Part shown: in pieces, positions 1 to 10,518 of the stretch | Position numbering within the stretch: position 1 is the stretch's first letter | How the letters are laid out: each line of letters begins with the position of its first letter | DNA from: Daldinia sp. FL1419 | Taxonomy: Eukaryota; Ascomycota; Sordariomycetes; Xylariales; Hypoxylaceae | Length of the DNA stretch: 64,000 bases | Assembly (NCBI GenBank): GCA_025201765.1 | Contig: MU623362.1 | Location: 186,001 to 250,000 of the forward strand | Reading direction: 5' to 3' | Translations under genes and position numbers: made by a program | Notes under the pieces: model-generated | Told to the model about the DNA's origin: nothing | Databases searched by the model: none | The model's input: the letters and a program-made list of their open reading frames with translations, nothing else

Positions 1-2197
1 CCGTATCGGTGTTTGTTTCGCTGGTACTGTCTTCTTCCTCTTCAGTGCCACTTTCCTCATCAGAATCGTCGTCGTCTTTCCGCCTCTTCGGCTTCGTGGT
101 GCCTGCAACGTTACCGCCTTTGAGCGCGCTCATCTGACCAGCGAGAGAATCTGTTTCATATTAGAATCAAGTAGTTATAGGCGTTACATTGGAAGACTTA
201 CCTTCTTCGGGTTCACTAATCTCATCCTCGGCGGCCATAGCAGCCGCCTTGCTAGCATCCTCAACGTTGAGGGTAACTTCCATCTTCGTGTCAAATCCAA
301 TATAGCTATCGCATACGACGTGCATAACAAATGTGTAAGTGCCAGCTTGGGGAGGGGCGGCAAACTGCGCCTTCAAGGTCTGCATGTGGTACGTCGGCTT
401 TCCATCATCCGTGAATATAGGCATTTCGAAAGTAGTGAAAGGGAAAGGTTGGACGGCCATCTTTCCCTGCTTGCTATCCGAGAGGAAAATATGCCATTTC
501 GGAGAGTGGTCGCGGGGATAGTGAGGCGCAAAGGCGATTGGTGGTGATACAGGTTTGTCGTCCTTCGAAATTACATTTCCATTGGCATCCTTGACAACCT
601 TCTTACGTCCCATGAGCGCATCAAGATCATCCTCAGCGGCGTCGACATCTTCCAAATCGAGCTCGTCGATCTCGGGAACGTCCGTGCTTCCGGGAGGGAT
701 GAATCGACCCTTTACAACTAGAGTAACCAAAGACGAGGGAATGATAAAGCGTTCACCGGCAACCTTGAAAAACGCCTTTGCAATTCTGAGGTAAGGAAGC
801 TGCTGTGCGACACCGACCGCTGTCTTGTACTGCTCTTCATCCAGAAGTCCTTTTCCAACTACTATACTCCTACGTTGAGAGTCAGGCCGGTCCATAAACT
901 CCTGAACAGTAACATGTGTTTTCGAGTCACCTTCGATAGCTTTCACCACAGCCGGAGTAAAGTAAGGGAGCTGGAAAAGAGGCGAGGCCTTTGGCGGCAC
1001 GGCTTGGATAAGTCGTTGGCTAACGTAGAATGAGGAAAGAATAGGAATAATGTTGCCGTATGCGAGTGAGATCACCCTGAAGGAACCACAGAGGCTTTGT
1101 GCAATTGGCGCAACCATATACTTCGCACTGTTCAAGGCAGGATCTTCAAGCTCCACACGACCAAGGTATGCCCATAGAAGTGCTAGAACCTTTCTCCTTA
1201 CGCCGCTGTCGAGATCCTCTAGCTTCTCCTTATCCTTAACCGATAGTCCGCCAGCAAAGGGTGTGATTTCTCCCGATGCCAATATCCTCGACTCGATTTT
1301 TGCAAGACCAGATTCGGCCTTGTCTCCCTTGAGCGCATCCCGGAATTCCTTGCCACCACTAAGGGCAGTTACTAAGTCCCCCTCGTCCGTAGTCTCGGTG
1401 TATTCGCGGAATAGATTGTTGGCGCTCTCAACTTGAACTCCCTCTTTAGTTACACGTTGGGTACCGTACCACCAGGATCCGACGTAGTAAGGCAACAAGA
1501 CTCCAAGAAGTAAGGCGTACACAAGCACGACATACTTGCCGTTTCCTTCCGAGATGATAAACTTGGGAAGGGCAATTCCGATGCTATAACTCTGCTTCCC
1601 GTCAGGGTGTCCGTATTGAATGTAGTTGTTGCGAACTTCCTCGTCTGTAAGAGCTTGGTACGCCTTCGAGATATCAACCCATTTGTCGCTTAGCGTCTCG
1701 ATGGTTTCGTTTTTAGCTGGGTCTGGCCTGGCCTTGTCCGGGTGGTACTTGAGACCAAGCTTCCTATAATGGGATTTGATTTGCTTCTCCGTCGCCGACT
1801 ACAACATACCAAGTTAACGATGGGATAAGAAACGCACAATTAGGAAAAGACATACTTCAGATATCCCCAAGATATCATAAGGATTCCATATCTTAGCTGT
1901 CGTCCGTTGGGTGGTAACGATTAGGTATAACATTCCGGCCATTAAAGTCCATCCTATCAAAGCGGCGATAGCACGTTTGACCTTGCGCTGCTTCCGCTTC
2001 TGAGCTGCGCGCTGCGCTTGAATAAGGTCGGCATGCTCTGGTTGGTATGTAGTCTTCGTCCGTGGTGCAAGGGCTGCAGGGTCCTTGCTGGGTGCAAAAA
2101 GACTATATGTAAGAGGTAGTGTGACGATAGAAGTCAGAGTGAAGACGAAGAAAGGGTAGAATTGCCCTTGCTCGTCGTAAGAATACTCTGAACTCAT
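1..2197 (-). CDS. SEC63: Sec63-type ER translocation J-protein (3' end cut by window)
   Basis: Sec63 is an integral ER membrane J-protein that recruits the lumenal Hsp70 (BiP/Kar2) to the Sec61 channel for post-translational translocation. Exons read on the minus strand are 2197-1856, 1798-202 and 150-1 (open at the edge), with GTATGT and GTAAGT donors; 696 residues are visible. Membrane segments lie near residues 12-35, 75-97 and about 200-220. A J domain starts near 105, with the HPD motif at 133-135, between the second and third membrane segments. The long C-terminal part is the Sec63/Brl domain. The last exon encodes a Lys/Arg patch and then a strongly Asp/Glu/Ser-rich tail, as in the Sec62-binding tail of yeast Sec63. 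The start is the ATG just before the first membrane segment. The identity is secure; only the extreme C-terminus is missing. Confidence 0.95.
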
Positions 2198-2959
2198 GGT
2201 GCAGACGAGCCCTATAAGAGGGACTTCGAAGTAGATTCGTTAATTACCTCAAAATTTGTTCCGACTGGGATTATTCGTTGTCGAGAGATTGGAGATTGTT
2301 GAAATATAGAGGAACTTGCTGCTGGCGTTGAACTAATAAGATTGGTTAAATTTAGAAGCGCCCGTTAAGCAAGCTGTCCAGAGGAATTGCATAGCCGGTG
2401 TTTGAATCGTGGCCTTCTAAATTTCCAAGTGGCTACGTATAGGTGGGTCTCATACATTTTATCGATAGGGTATCATTAAATGTGGCGTGTTCGGTTCAGT
2501 AAGACCGAAGCTTCTTAACGTGCCTTACCTAAGGTACACCTCATACCCTCTTGAAGCAGGTAGGTACCTACATACTTAGCTTTCGTACCTGACTAGTTAC
2601 CTGGGTTGAGTACATGAAACCACCAGATTCTAGGTAATATCCATGTAACTGCCTTGTAACCTTGCAATAAATAACAATCAAAACACCGCTCTTCGTTGCC
2701 GTATAAAAGTACCTAACTACTTGAAATTGAGCGGAATGATGCTAACCGTTAGTAGGTACCCAGTATAGTAGAGCACCTCAGTATGAGTTGTAGGGTTTCG
2801 CCATCTTACGCTATTTCACATGCAAAAACAACTGTCAAACAGTCCCAGAAAAGTCTCTCAAAAGTCGCTTTATTAGGTGTTCACGGGGTGTTTCGCTCAA
2901 AACATGAGCCTGGGATAATGTACATCTATCCGTAAGTCCACCAACGCAAACGATACCAC
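2198..2959. other. Intergenic: SEC63 upstream region and STE14 3' flank
   Basis: No coding sequence was recognised. The stretch carries several TAGGTACC/ACCTAC-type low-complexity motifs (around 2520-2590 and 2750-2770) like those found across the window. The SEC63 promoter should lie in the part nearest 2198. Confidence 0.5.
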
Positions 2960-3931
2960 TCAGGTTCCGACAAACGGCATCCTGGTTCCGACACGCCTCT
3001 TGTAATTTATATACTCCTCTCCGAAAAACCGGACCAATAATGCCTCTTCGTGCTTTACTCTGCTCGAAAAGAATTTCCATAGAACAATTGCGTAGCCCAA
3101 GAAACAGATAGGATTTCCTAGAACCATCTGCGTCCCTACGCTCCAGTAGAAAAAACCAAAGTACGACGGGTGTCGAAAGTACGAGTAAATACCCGAAGTA
3201 ACTAGGGTATGAGTGTCCTTTTTGCGCTGTTGAATAGTGTGGTTGAACGACTGGCCAGCCTGGGCCATCGCCGCGCTGCGGACGAACTGCCCCACAACCA
3301 CCAATATCAACCCCAGTAGCACGATAATATGCCTGCTGCCGAACGGCGCCCAGTTTCGATTCGGGAATAGCACGTTGGTGAATAGACATTCGAACGACGC
3401 CGCCATATGCGCAATGGCATAAGCCGGCCAGTTCGCCGTAAGTAGGAACGAGCCTATATTCGCAACCGGAGTATTGTACCTTGCCGTAGTCCAGAATTCG
3501 AGGAAATGGAACGTCGCCAACGCGCCGATAAAGAAAGGCAAGCGCCACAAAGGCGAGGACGTAAAGACCAGAATCGCAATCATGGCGATCGCGGATGAGG
3601 CGAAAACCACGCCTAGGAAGAAAGACCGGGTCGCAATGCCCTCGAGAGACTTGGGTCCGGCGGGGAAGTAAGCCCTTTCGGGTGACGCCTGAGCGCTCTG
3701 CGCAACGGGACTAAGCAGAGGGAGCAAGTTGTCAGCATTTGCGCGGGTATCAATCGAAGCAAGCTTTGAGATGGAGCGCTGGCGCGTGTTTGATCCCGTT
3801 GCCCACGACACATCATCTTCGTCGTGTGTGTGTAGGGGAATAAACCCGCTAGGGACAGATGTCACAGGCGTCGGGTCTGGTGTTCGCGTTGGCGCATCCA
3901 ATGCAGTCGCCGGGAGAGTGGAGAGTGACAT
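2960..3931 (-). CDS. STE14: Protein-S-isoprenylcysteine O-methyltransferase (Ste14/ICMT)
   Basis: This enzyme methylates the C-terminal prenylated cysteine of CaaX proteins such as Ras, Rho and a-factor-type pheromones in the ER membrane, with S-adenosylmethionine as donor. The gene is one uninterrupted exon of 323 codons, starting at the ATG whose complement lies at 3929-3931. The N-terminal ~100 residues are Ser/Pro/Thr-rich and unstructured. Several membrane segments follow (about 104-123, 131-147, 200-219 and 265-285). The family signature is present: RHPSYFGFF at 253-261 and the EEYINYKRRVGTRMPF block near the C-terminus, which form the SAM and substrate site. The fungal length is somewhat above the yeast protein because of the N-terminal extension. 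It is followed on the same strand by SEC63, with a 760 bp gap. Confidence 0.95.
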   Translation of the reverse strand: MSLSTLPATALDAPTRTPDPTPVTSVPSGFIPLHTHDEDDVSWATGSNTRQRSISKLASIDTRANADNLLPLLSPVAQSAQASPERAYFPAGPKSLEGIATRSFFLGVVFASSAIAMIAILVFTSSPLWRLPFFIGALATFHFLEFWTTARYNTPVANIGSFLLTANWPAYAIAHMAASFECLFTNVLFPNRNWAPFGSRHIIVLLGLILVVVGQFVRSAAMAQAGQSFNHTIQQRKKDTHTLVTSGIYSYFRHPSYFGFFYWSVGTQMVLGNPICFLGYAIVLWKFFSSRVKHEEALLVRFFGEEYINYKRRVGTRMPFVGT

Positions 3932-4584
3932 GGTGGCGCTTCAGGAATTAGGATATTTAATCGAGAGAACATCCAAACCAACAGAATTTGCTATACCAAT
4001 TGTGGTTGCTTTTGCTTGAAATAGAGGTTTGGTAGTTACCAACTAGAATGGAAAGCAAACATACCTATCCGGCGGCGATTCCATTGTGCTCCGGAAATAC
4101 TCCCTTTCTCCTTGACGTTGTCTTAGAGTCTTTTTAACTTGAAATCAAGGACAAAGACGAGCCAGTTCTAGGACCCAATCCATGGTAAAAGAAGCACAAC
4201 AACTATAGTTTTAATCAAGTTGATAGGAGACGACTAAGGTTAGTAACCGGTTAACCTAACGGTTAGTTGATAGGGTATTGTAGACATCTTTTTTGTGGGC
4301 CTTATTTATCTGAAAGCTGGATATCGGTAACTAACTTTATAGGTGACTTACCTAAGCAGGAATCAGCATTGCGCAACAATAAGTTCCCCCTATTTCAATA
4401 AGGGAATATGAATCAAAATAAGCATTAGAAAGTTATCTCCTATTATTTTTGGGACGATTCTCAACTCCACGTCAATAATTGTCTTATTTGTACCTGATTT
4501 GTAAAACAGCGTGCCAAATCTAGCTCATTCCTCATTCATCAAAGCAAAGGGGTATCATAACTTTTTTTCCATATCGCATAACCA
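3932..4584. other. Intergenic: STE14 promoter and TFIIIA 3' flank
   Basis: No gene was seen. The sequence is AT-rich, with a stretch of GGTTA-type repeats near 4236-4270 (ggttagtaaccggttaacctaacggttag in three short pieces, partly palindromic). Most of it is probably STE14 promoter and the TFIIIA terminator region. Confidence 0.45.
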
Positions 4585-6246
4585 TTACGTTAATTCATTT
4601 AACGCCGGATCAATAAAGCCCTCCAGCTCATCCGGCTGAATGAGCTGCCTCATTTCCGCCTCGTCGTGGAACCATTCCTCATCAAATCCATGTGCTATCG
4701 AACCCTCCTGACCAATATCAGCCCCAATCCAGAACTCGCCGTTCCGACCGCCCGCCTCTTCCAGGTTACCAATCCCTTGCATCATGTCGTCAAATGCCAT
4801 AGGTGGCATTAAATCTGCTGTAGGTTCTACGAGCTGTTGCAAAGCATGCTCGATAACATGCTCGCTCTGTAGGTGTGCCTCGAGTTCTCCATTGTGTACA
4901 AATTTAGCAGCACAACCAGGGATTGTACACGGTAGTGTCTGCCTAGACTTTTCTCCGACGCCCGTGAGTTCTTCAAAGATATCAGACGGATCGCGTTGCT
5001 TGGGTTTAATCACTCCCTGTGGTTGTTCCGGTCGTTCGTATTTGAGATGGACATATCGAATATGGTTTTCTAGGTTGGCCTTGGTAACAAAACTTTCCCT
5101 ACAACCATCGGATTGGGACCACTGGGCCAGATCTTCCGTGCCACTGAGATCAACTTCTCCACAGACAAACCGCAGACCCTCATGAAAGCTTCGTATATGA
5201 ACATTCAGGTTCGATTTCTTGCTAAACGTCTTGGTGCAACCCGGCCACGTACAAGGGACGGTTTTCCGCTCCTCGACGCCCTTAGGATTCGAATGCTCTG
5301 AGTCAATGTGCTGCTCAAGACCCGACCTGCCACTGCATTGGATCCCACAGAACATACAACTGACGTGATCTTGCTTCATGTGAGCTTGCAACAGGGCTAT
5401 TGTAGTGAATCCTACTCTCTTGGGCTGGTCGCCATCAGTGTTCTCTTGGTGGGTACTGCACTCCTCACACCAGAAGCGGATTTCACCATGTTCTCTTTCT
5501 TGATGGCGTCTTAGAGCCCCAGCGTTATCGAAACCGGCCCCACAAGTCTCTCCTGATGTACCGTCTTTGTAGTCGCAAGGATAAGGAGCAACGCGAAGAT
5601 GCTCGGCGCGGATGTGGCGTTGCAAGGTTTGATGTTTGCGGAAAGACTGATTGCATGGAGGGAAATCTCGGCAACGGAATCGTTCTTGACCTTGATGAAC
5701 AGCTTGATGCCGTCTCAGGCGGGTAGCTGTCATGAAACTCTTGCCGCAACCAGGCTGGGCGCAAATATGTTCGCGCTCGCCAGTGTGGGAACCCTTAATG
5801 TGTTGTCTTAAGTGTTTCTCCTCGATATAGTCTTTATCGCATCCAGCAAACGAACACTTATAGGGTCGTTCCTTATTATGAGATCGCAAATGGGCAACAA
5901 GACGGGCTGGACGGTTGAATGTCTTATCGCAGTCGGGAAACGTACATTTGATCGTTTTAAGGTCCGAAGGAAATTTGCGCGCAGGGGAAAGAGGTGTCAA
6001 TGGCGTATCATTTGCGGGAAAAGTCGATGATGTTCCGGCATAGTGCGATTCCTCGTCGGAAACAACGTCGTCGTCGTCAACATCAGGTTCAAAGTCGAGG
6101 TCTGTCAAAGGCCATACCAATTAGTTAATGAATTTTAACGACAGTAATCATAGCTTACCGTCTATAAGATCAAGATCAGTAATCTTGCTCCTTTTAGCTC
6201 GAGACCCATTGGGGTCCTCGGCCTCTTCGATCGCAATCCTCTTCAT
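4585..6246 (-). CDS. PZF1: TFIIIA-type C2H2 zinc-finger transcription factor
   Basis: TFIIIA binds the internal control region of 5S rRNA genes, and 5S rRNA itself, and starts assembly of the RNA polymerase III complex. Exons are 6246-6159 and 6101-4585, with a 57-nt intron (GTAAGC donor, GACAG acceptor), giving 534 residues. The short first exon supplies the ATG that is missing from the long ORF. Ten Cys2-His2 units can be counted between about residues 80 and 455. Several keep the TFIIIA-like C-x4/5-C-x12-H-x3/4-H spacing, and fingers 5, 6 and 9 have enlarged Cys-Cys spacing. The arrangement resembles fission yeast Sfc2 more than a generic zinc-finger regulator. The C-terminus is acidic and hydrophobic (after residue ~460), compatible with an activation or TFIIIC contact region. 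It is divergent from RPB6. Confidence 0.88.
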
Positions 6247-6700
6247 ATTAAAACGGGTTGCGACTGACCATGTTGGAGTGAATTGTTAAAGCCGTTGTTA
6301 CACGTGCTTGGCCAAGGACCCTTGAAGAAGTAATTGAGAAAAATATTGTGCCGAGCATATCGATAAGAATATTTTCTGGAGAAATATCGAAGCTAAGGAA
6401 ATACGTACTTGCATCAGTTAGTGAATTACCTAATGGTACCCATCTGAACGCAGCTAAATTTACAAGATTTTAAGTGGCCAATGCGCTAAGTTCTAGGTTA
6501 TTCTAGCCAGACGGTAGACGTGCAGTCATAATAATCCCGGCCTCGATTCTTTCACCTATCAACTTTTCTAATTTTTTTCGCATCGCATCTTCCAAATCGC
6601 GTCTCCGTCCGCGATTTGCCAGCCAACATTACCGCTGCATCAATCTATAGATATATGAGGTTTTTCTTTCCAGTCTATTGAGTGATTGGCATTAACAAAA
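6247..6700. promoter_or_regulatory. Divergent promoter between TFIIIA and RPB6
   Basis: 454 bp separate the ATG of TFIIIA (minus) from that of RPB6 (plus), so both promoters and both 5' UTRs must fit here. The half near RPB6 is pyrimidine-rich (6545-6610), as is common before fungal housekeeping start sites. No specific factor site was assigned. Confidence 0.5.
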
Positions 6701-7329
6701 ATGTCTGACTACGGCGATGATGGAGATTTCGGGGGGTAAGCTATACTATTAGCACATCCAAAGCGCCTAGTGCTCTAACGCGTTGTAGGGATGAGCCTAT
6801 GTTCGAGGATGACGAACCCCTAGACGAGCTCGATCCCGAAGTTCCCGACGAAAATGAGGAGTATAACCAAAGAGGAGTTGACGAAGAAGAGAACATTGTC
6901 GTCTCAGGCGATCCATCTGCTGCCGCAAACCGAACAAAGTCAACGACCATATCGAACAAAGACAAGAAGATTCCCAACGAAGATCGAACTACAACTCCGT
7001 ACCTGACAAAGTATGAGAGAGCCCGTGTTTTGGGAACCAGGGCATTGCAGATCAGGTAAAGCAGTATTGATGAAGACCAAGACTTGGTAAATACTGACTC
7101 GAAACTGCACAGCATGAACGCTCCCGTCCTGGTAGATTTAGAAGGAGAATCAGATCCGCTCCAAATCGCCATCAAGGAGCTGCGCGAAAAGAAGATTCCT
7201 CTGATTGTCCGCCGTTATCTTCCCGATGGCTAGTGAGTCTTAGATTCCCCCCGTTCTACAAGTATAATCGGTTGATACTAATCACTGCACAGCTACGAGG
7301 ACTGGTCCTGCGAAGAGCTACTCCAATAA
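6701..7329 (+). CDS. RPB6: RNA polymerases I, II and III shared subunit ABC23 (Rpb6)
   Basis: Rpb6 is the small subunit shared by all three nuclear RNA polymerases; it stabilises the clamp region of the core enzyme. Exons are 6701-6735, 6789-7055, 7113-7232 and 7293-7329, all with GT-AG introns of 53-60 nt, giving 152 residues. The N-terminal half is very acidic (Asp/Glu-rich, residues 1-60) and poorly conserved in the family. The second half is the conserved core: TPYLTKYERARVLGTRALQI, then SMNAPVLVDLEGE, then IAIKELREKKIPLIVRRYLP. The last exon adds the terminal DGYYEDWSCEELL segment. Length and motif order match the family closely. It is divergent from the Pol III factor TFIIIA. Confidence 0.97.
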
Positions 7330-7966
7330 ATTAGCTTCGAGTGTCAGCCCTTGGCCTTTCACAGCCTCGATATTTAATCGACTCTAGCATCACATCGAGC
7401 AATCCTGCAACAACTAGGGCTAACCAAAAGGACTACGTGGGAAGAAATCGTCAGATGACTTAGAGAAGTTTGCACGAGCACGGAGTTAGTGGTTGCTTTT
7501 CGGAATATATTAGATTTTTCTCCCTAGGCATAATACTTCCGAGTATGCGGCGTTTAGGAACTAATGTCTGTTTGGTTGGTTATATGATAGCTAATTGTAT
7601 TACACGGCGGCCATGGGCTCCATCACTGGCTTCTCCAAAAACCACCTATCTATCACCCTCGCCACGAGAATGTGGGCAGTGATCAGACATCCTATAACCA
7701 CACGCGCCAATAAAAATAAAAATAAAAATAAAGAAGAAGAAAAAAAGAGCTTCCACATGCGGTTAAGTTATCTCGCCAGACTCACTGGTGGCCATCATCC
7801 GCTGCTGATTGATTGTTAGTATCGTTATTAATTTCTGAACTAATAACTCACAAAAAAACGATCGATATATTTAATGCTCCTGTTGGTAGAGCTCAAAAAT
7901 ATACATAATAAGGAGTACTACTATGAAATCCGAATTTGGCTGGTGTGAAAGTCCTATGTTTAGCAT
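7330..7966. other. Intergenic with an A-rich microsatellite
   Basis: No gene was recognised after the RPB6 stop. An (AATAAA)n-like simple repeat runs through about 7709-7732, followed by GAAGAA runs. Short ORFs at 7470-7682 and 7595-7819 have no recognisable motif and look accidental. Confidence 0.45.
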
Positions 7967-8575
7967 CTAGCACGTAAAGGGGCGATAGTCTGGACGGCGA
8001 AATATCTCCTCTTGGAGGGTTATAGCATTACCATCTATGAAGTCAACCAAAACCTGCTCTTTCGCATGTGAGGCCTTGCCGTAGTATTTGGCTCTGACAT
8101 TACAGCGTCAACTAAATTGATATTCATATCTATGCCCATTACCTCTCTTATTATTCGAGTACCGTATGAGGTGCCCAGGTACTTTCGAGCAACTTGAACT
8201 GCCATCCACGATCAGTTACCAAGTGAAATCCGCCTTCACACCGACACTCGTCCGTCGTCCGAGTCCACCCGTACTTGTTATTACACCGATCCATGTCCTT
8301 CAGCTCTAGCTGGATTCTCTTTTCCTTAAGAAGGGATTGCTTGAGAGACAGAAGTTGATCGTGGGTGACATCGTACTCTTGTGTTGATATGACACTAAGG
8401 ACCCCCTTGCCTTGTCTTTGGAGCTCTCACTAAGCTCAACATGTGTTTCCGTGCGAGTTATAAAATCATTAGGCAACCAGGAGACTGTTTGATTAGAAAC
8501 ACTACTATCGTTACTACTAAGTAAGCCTATATTAGAATTCCGTGCATGTAAATGTCGTGTTTTGACAGATCGTAG
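7967..8575 (-). pseudogene. Frameshifted pseudogene of an unrecognised fungal protein
   Basis: No intact ORF exists here, but three or four reading frames on the minus strand read like consecutive pieces of one protein. From 8575 to about 8406 a Ser/Asn-rich piece includes SNQTVSWLPNDFITRTE. The frame changes at the run of Cs at 8402-8406. The next piece contains TQEYDVTHDQLLSLKQSLL, then DRCNNKYGWTRTTDECRCEG, a cysteine- and tryptophan-containing segment. Near 8200-8212 the frame changes again to VARKYLGTSYGTRIIREVMG. The last piece, KYYGKASHAKEQVLVDFIDG, then ITLQEEIFRRPDYRPFTC, ends at a TAG (7967-7969). The last frame change could also be a short intron (GTAATG donor near 8153, TCAG acceptor near 8100). 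I do not recognise the family. Disabled status rests on the frame changes, which sequencing error could mimic. Confidence 0.5.
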
Positions 8576-9331
8576 CTACCAGTGGCTGAGTATCTGGTCA
8601 GTATGTTGTGTAATTATAAAAACCTGTATTTGCTTATCGAATTAAAAAACATGGTAAAGCATTTATAATAGCAAACCACTGTTTGGTATTTTCGGTAAGA
8701 GGCACCTAATGCTTTGCAGTCTCTTGGGCACCCAGACGTTTCGCCAACAGAAATCATCATAGCCTAAGACGAAGAACGTGCATAACAGAAAGCATCCTCC
8801 TCTCAAAGTTCGGGTTGGGTATACAGGAGTTGGGTATAAAAATATAGAAAAGAACATTGCCGAGGTACCTTTATATAGCCGGGCTAAGTCTTGCGGTCTC
8901 TTAAATAAATAGATCAGGCAACATCCGCTAATATACGGAAATCAAGAGAAGGCGTACGGGGTAACAAACGTTTAATCATAACGTATTGTAGTCAAGTATT
9001 AACATGCAATAAAACTACATGTAAATGCTTCGCTGTCTTAAAAACAAGCCCAGCCTTCGGCGCGGCTTAGACACTGAACTGTAGATGGTTAGGGGGTAGG
9101 GGGGAGGGGGAAATTAAGGCATCAGTAATAGTTATCATTATACCGGTGACTGTCGTTGAATCGACGCCAATATTTTATTTAAATACTACCTAGTACCTTG
9201 GTAATAAGACCCCGAGACATGACACCAGCGCTTCGTGCAAATTCCCCTATCTTTCCAAAGCATTTTAGTCCCTATTCTGGGCCCTGGCGCATCTCCCTCT
9301 CTTACTACTCACTTACCTCAACTATTGAAAC
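8576..9331. other. Intergenic between two pseudogenes
   Basis: AT-rich sequence without a recognised gene. It contains a purine-rich run of G (ggggtaggggggaggggg) at about 9091-9108. A 64-codon open stretch at 8663-8857 on the minus strand lacks any motif and could be an eroded upstream part of the pseudogene at 7967-8575. Confidence 0.4.
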
Positions 9332-10518
9332 ATGGAGTTTCAGCCCGGCTCTACGGACGGAGATGGTAATAGTCCTGTGTACCAGATACTGCGGTATCTC
9401 ATAGAAGCCCATTCAACCTTCTCACACGTTGTAGAGGTTCTTGAGAATATGTTAGAAAACATGAACACTAGAAAGCCTTTTCGATTTGGATTTATTTACA
9501 CTAGCCTCTAAGAATTCAAATCAGAAGTCAACTATCATCTAAGGCTTAGGTCCTGCCCTCACCCCAGCAAGTTGATTTTGGCAATATCAACTACCTAATC
9601 CAATACTTGATGTCCAAGGAAAACATTATAGGGAGCTTGGAAGATGATGAACCCCCCTGGTTTGATATACATAAAGCTCTCCGCGAGATCATGCATTCAA
9701 CGATTTATGAGCTCCTTAATGTATTTAACATTGGAGTTCCCCAGGGATATGGTCCATGGAACTTCGAGGGCATCATACCGAATCTTCACGAAAAATCCAA
9801 GAAGGCAGGATTACGGGAGCTAAGGAGGAAAGAAGGACCTATGAGGGTAGGTAATGGATCGAGCACTGGCTACCTATATCCCCGACCCCTATTCACTCCT
9901 CGGCTGGGCAAGTTGTAATTCTGCAAATCTTTCCGGGAGCTGGATAGTGAAATTCGATGTAGCCTTGAAAGCCACAATATATTCAATGGCTGTATCAACC
10001 TAGGCCTGCCATATGCTTGGGGAAAAGGCCAATCATACAAGAATATCATGGTTGATGAAAGACCATTTCAAGTCACTGAGCATCTTTATACGATCCCCGA
10101 TCGAGTTCCAGCTCGATATTTCAACGGGGGCTTCGTCAGCTTTACACGCGATCGTCATCGTCGTATGCGAGATTTATCTAGCGTAAGAGGCACGCAAGAC
10201 CTATTTGCATCCCTCTTTGAATTCTTTACAATGATGGCTGACGATGAAGAAGACTTGTGCACATTGCTGGGTCCTAGGGGAATCTTTAAATACTGGCTCA
10301 ATGAGGTTTCTTGGGAAGGAATTAGCTATTTTACCACGGAGAGAGGTCTGGTGGGAATGGCCACGACTGCGGTGCAAGCCGGCGATTGGCTCTGCGCAGT
10401 ACCTGACTTGCCGGTCTATCTCATCCTCAGGGAAGTACATAGGTTTGCTATGTATGGTTCGAATAAGCATCGGATCATAGCACGAGCTGCCGTATTGTGT
10501 GTACCTAGGTTAGGTTAG
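9332..10518 (+). pseudogene. HET-family (heterokaryon incompatibility type) pseudogene, C-terminal region
   Basis: Three collinear pieces read like the C-terminal half of a fungal HET-domain protein. Piece 1 starts at the ATG at 9332 (MEFQPGSTDGDGNSPVYQIL), reaches TAA at 9509-9511 and continues in frame with EFKSEVNYHL. Piece 2 is shifted by one frame near 9545 and runs to a TAA at 9916-9918; it includes EDDEPPWFDIHKALREIM and PQGYGPWNFEGIIPNLHE. After that TAA the same frame stays open to 10518 and contains GISYFTTERGLVGMATTAVQ, then AGDWLCAVPDLPVYLILRE. This last block is the pattern often seen near the end of HET proteins (an F-x-T-x-x-G-x-x-G, GD, V-x-Y-L-I-L-R series). The reading frame ends inside TAGGTTAGG-type low-complexity sequence. 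No HET domain proper is visible upstream, so the copy is both truncated and broken. Family assignment is by pattern memory. Confidence 0.6.

Noticed and set aside
3237..3671. Small plus-strand frames inside the STE14 gene
   Set aside because: They lie fully inside a well supported minus-strand gene with conserved active-site motifs.
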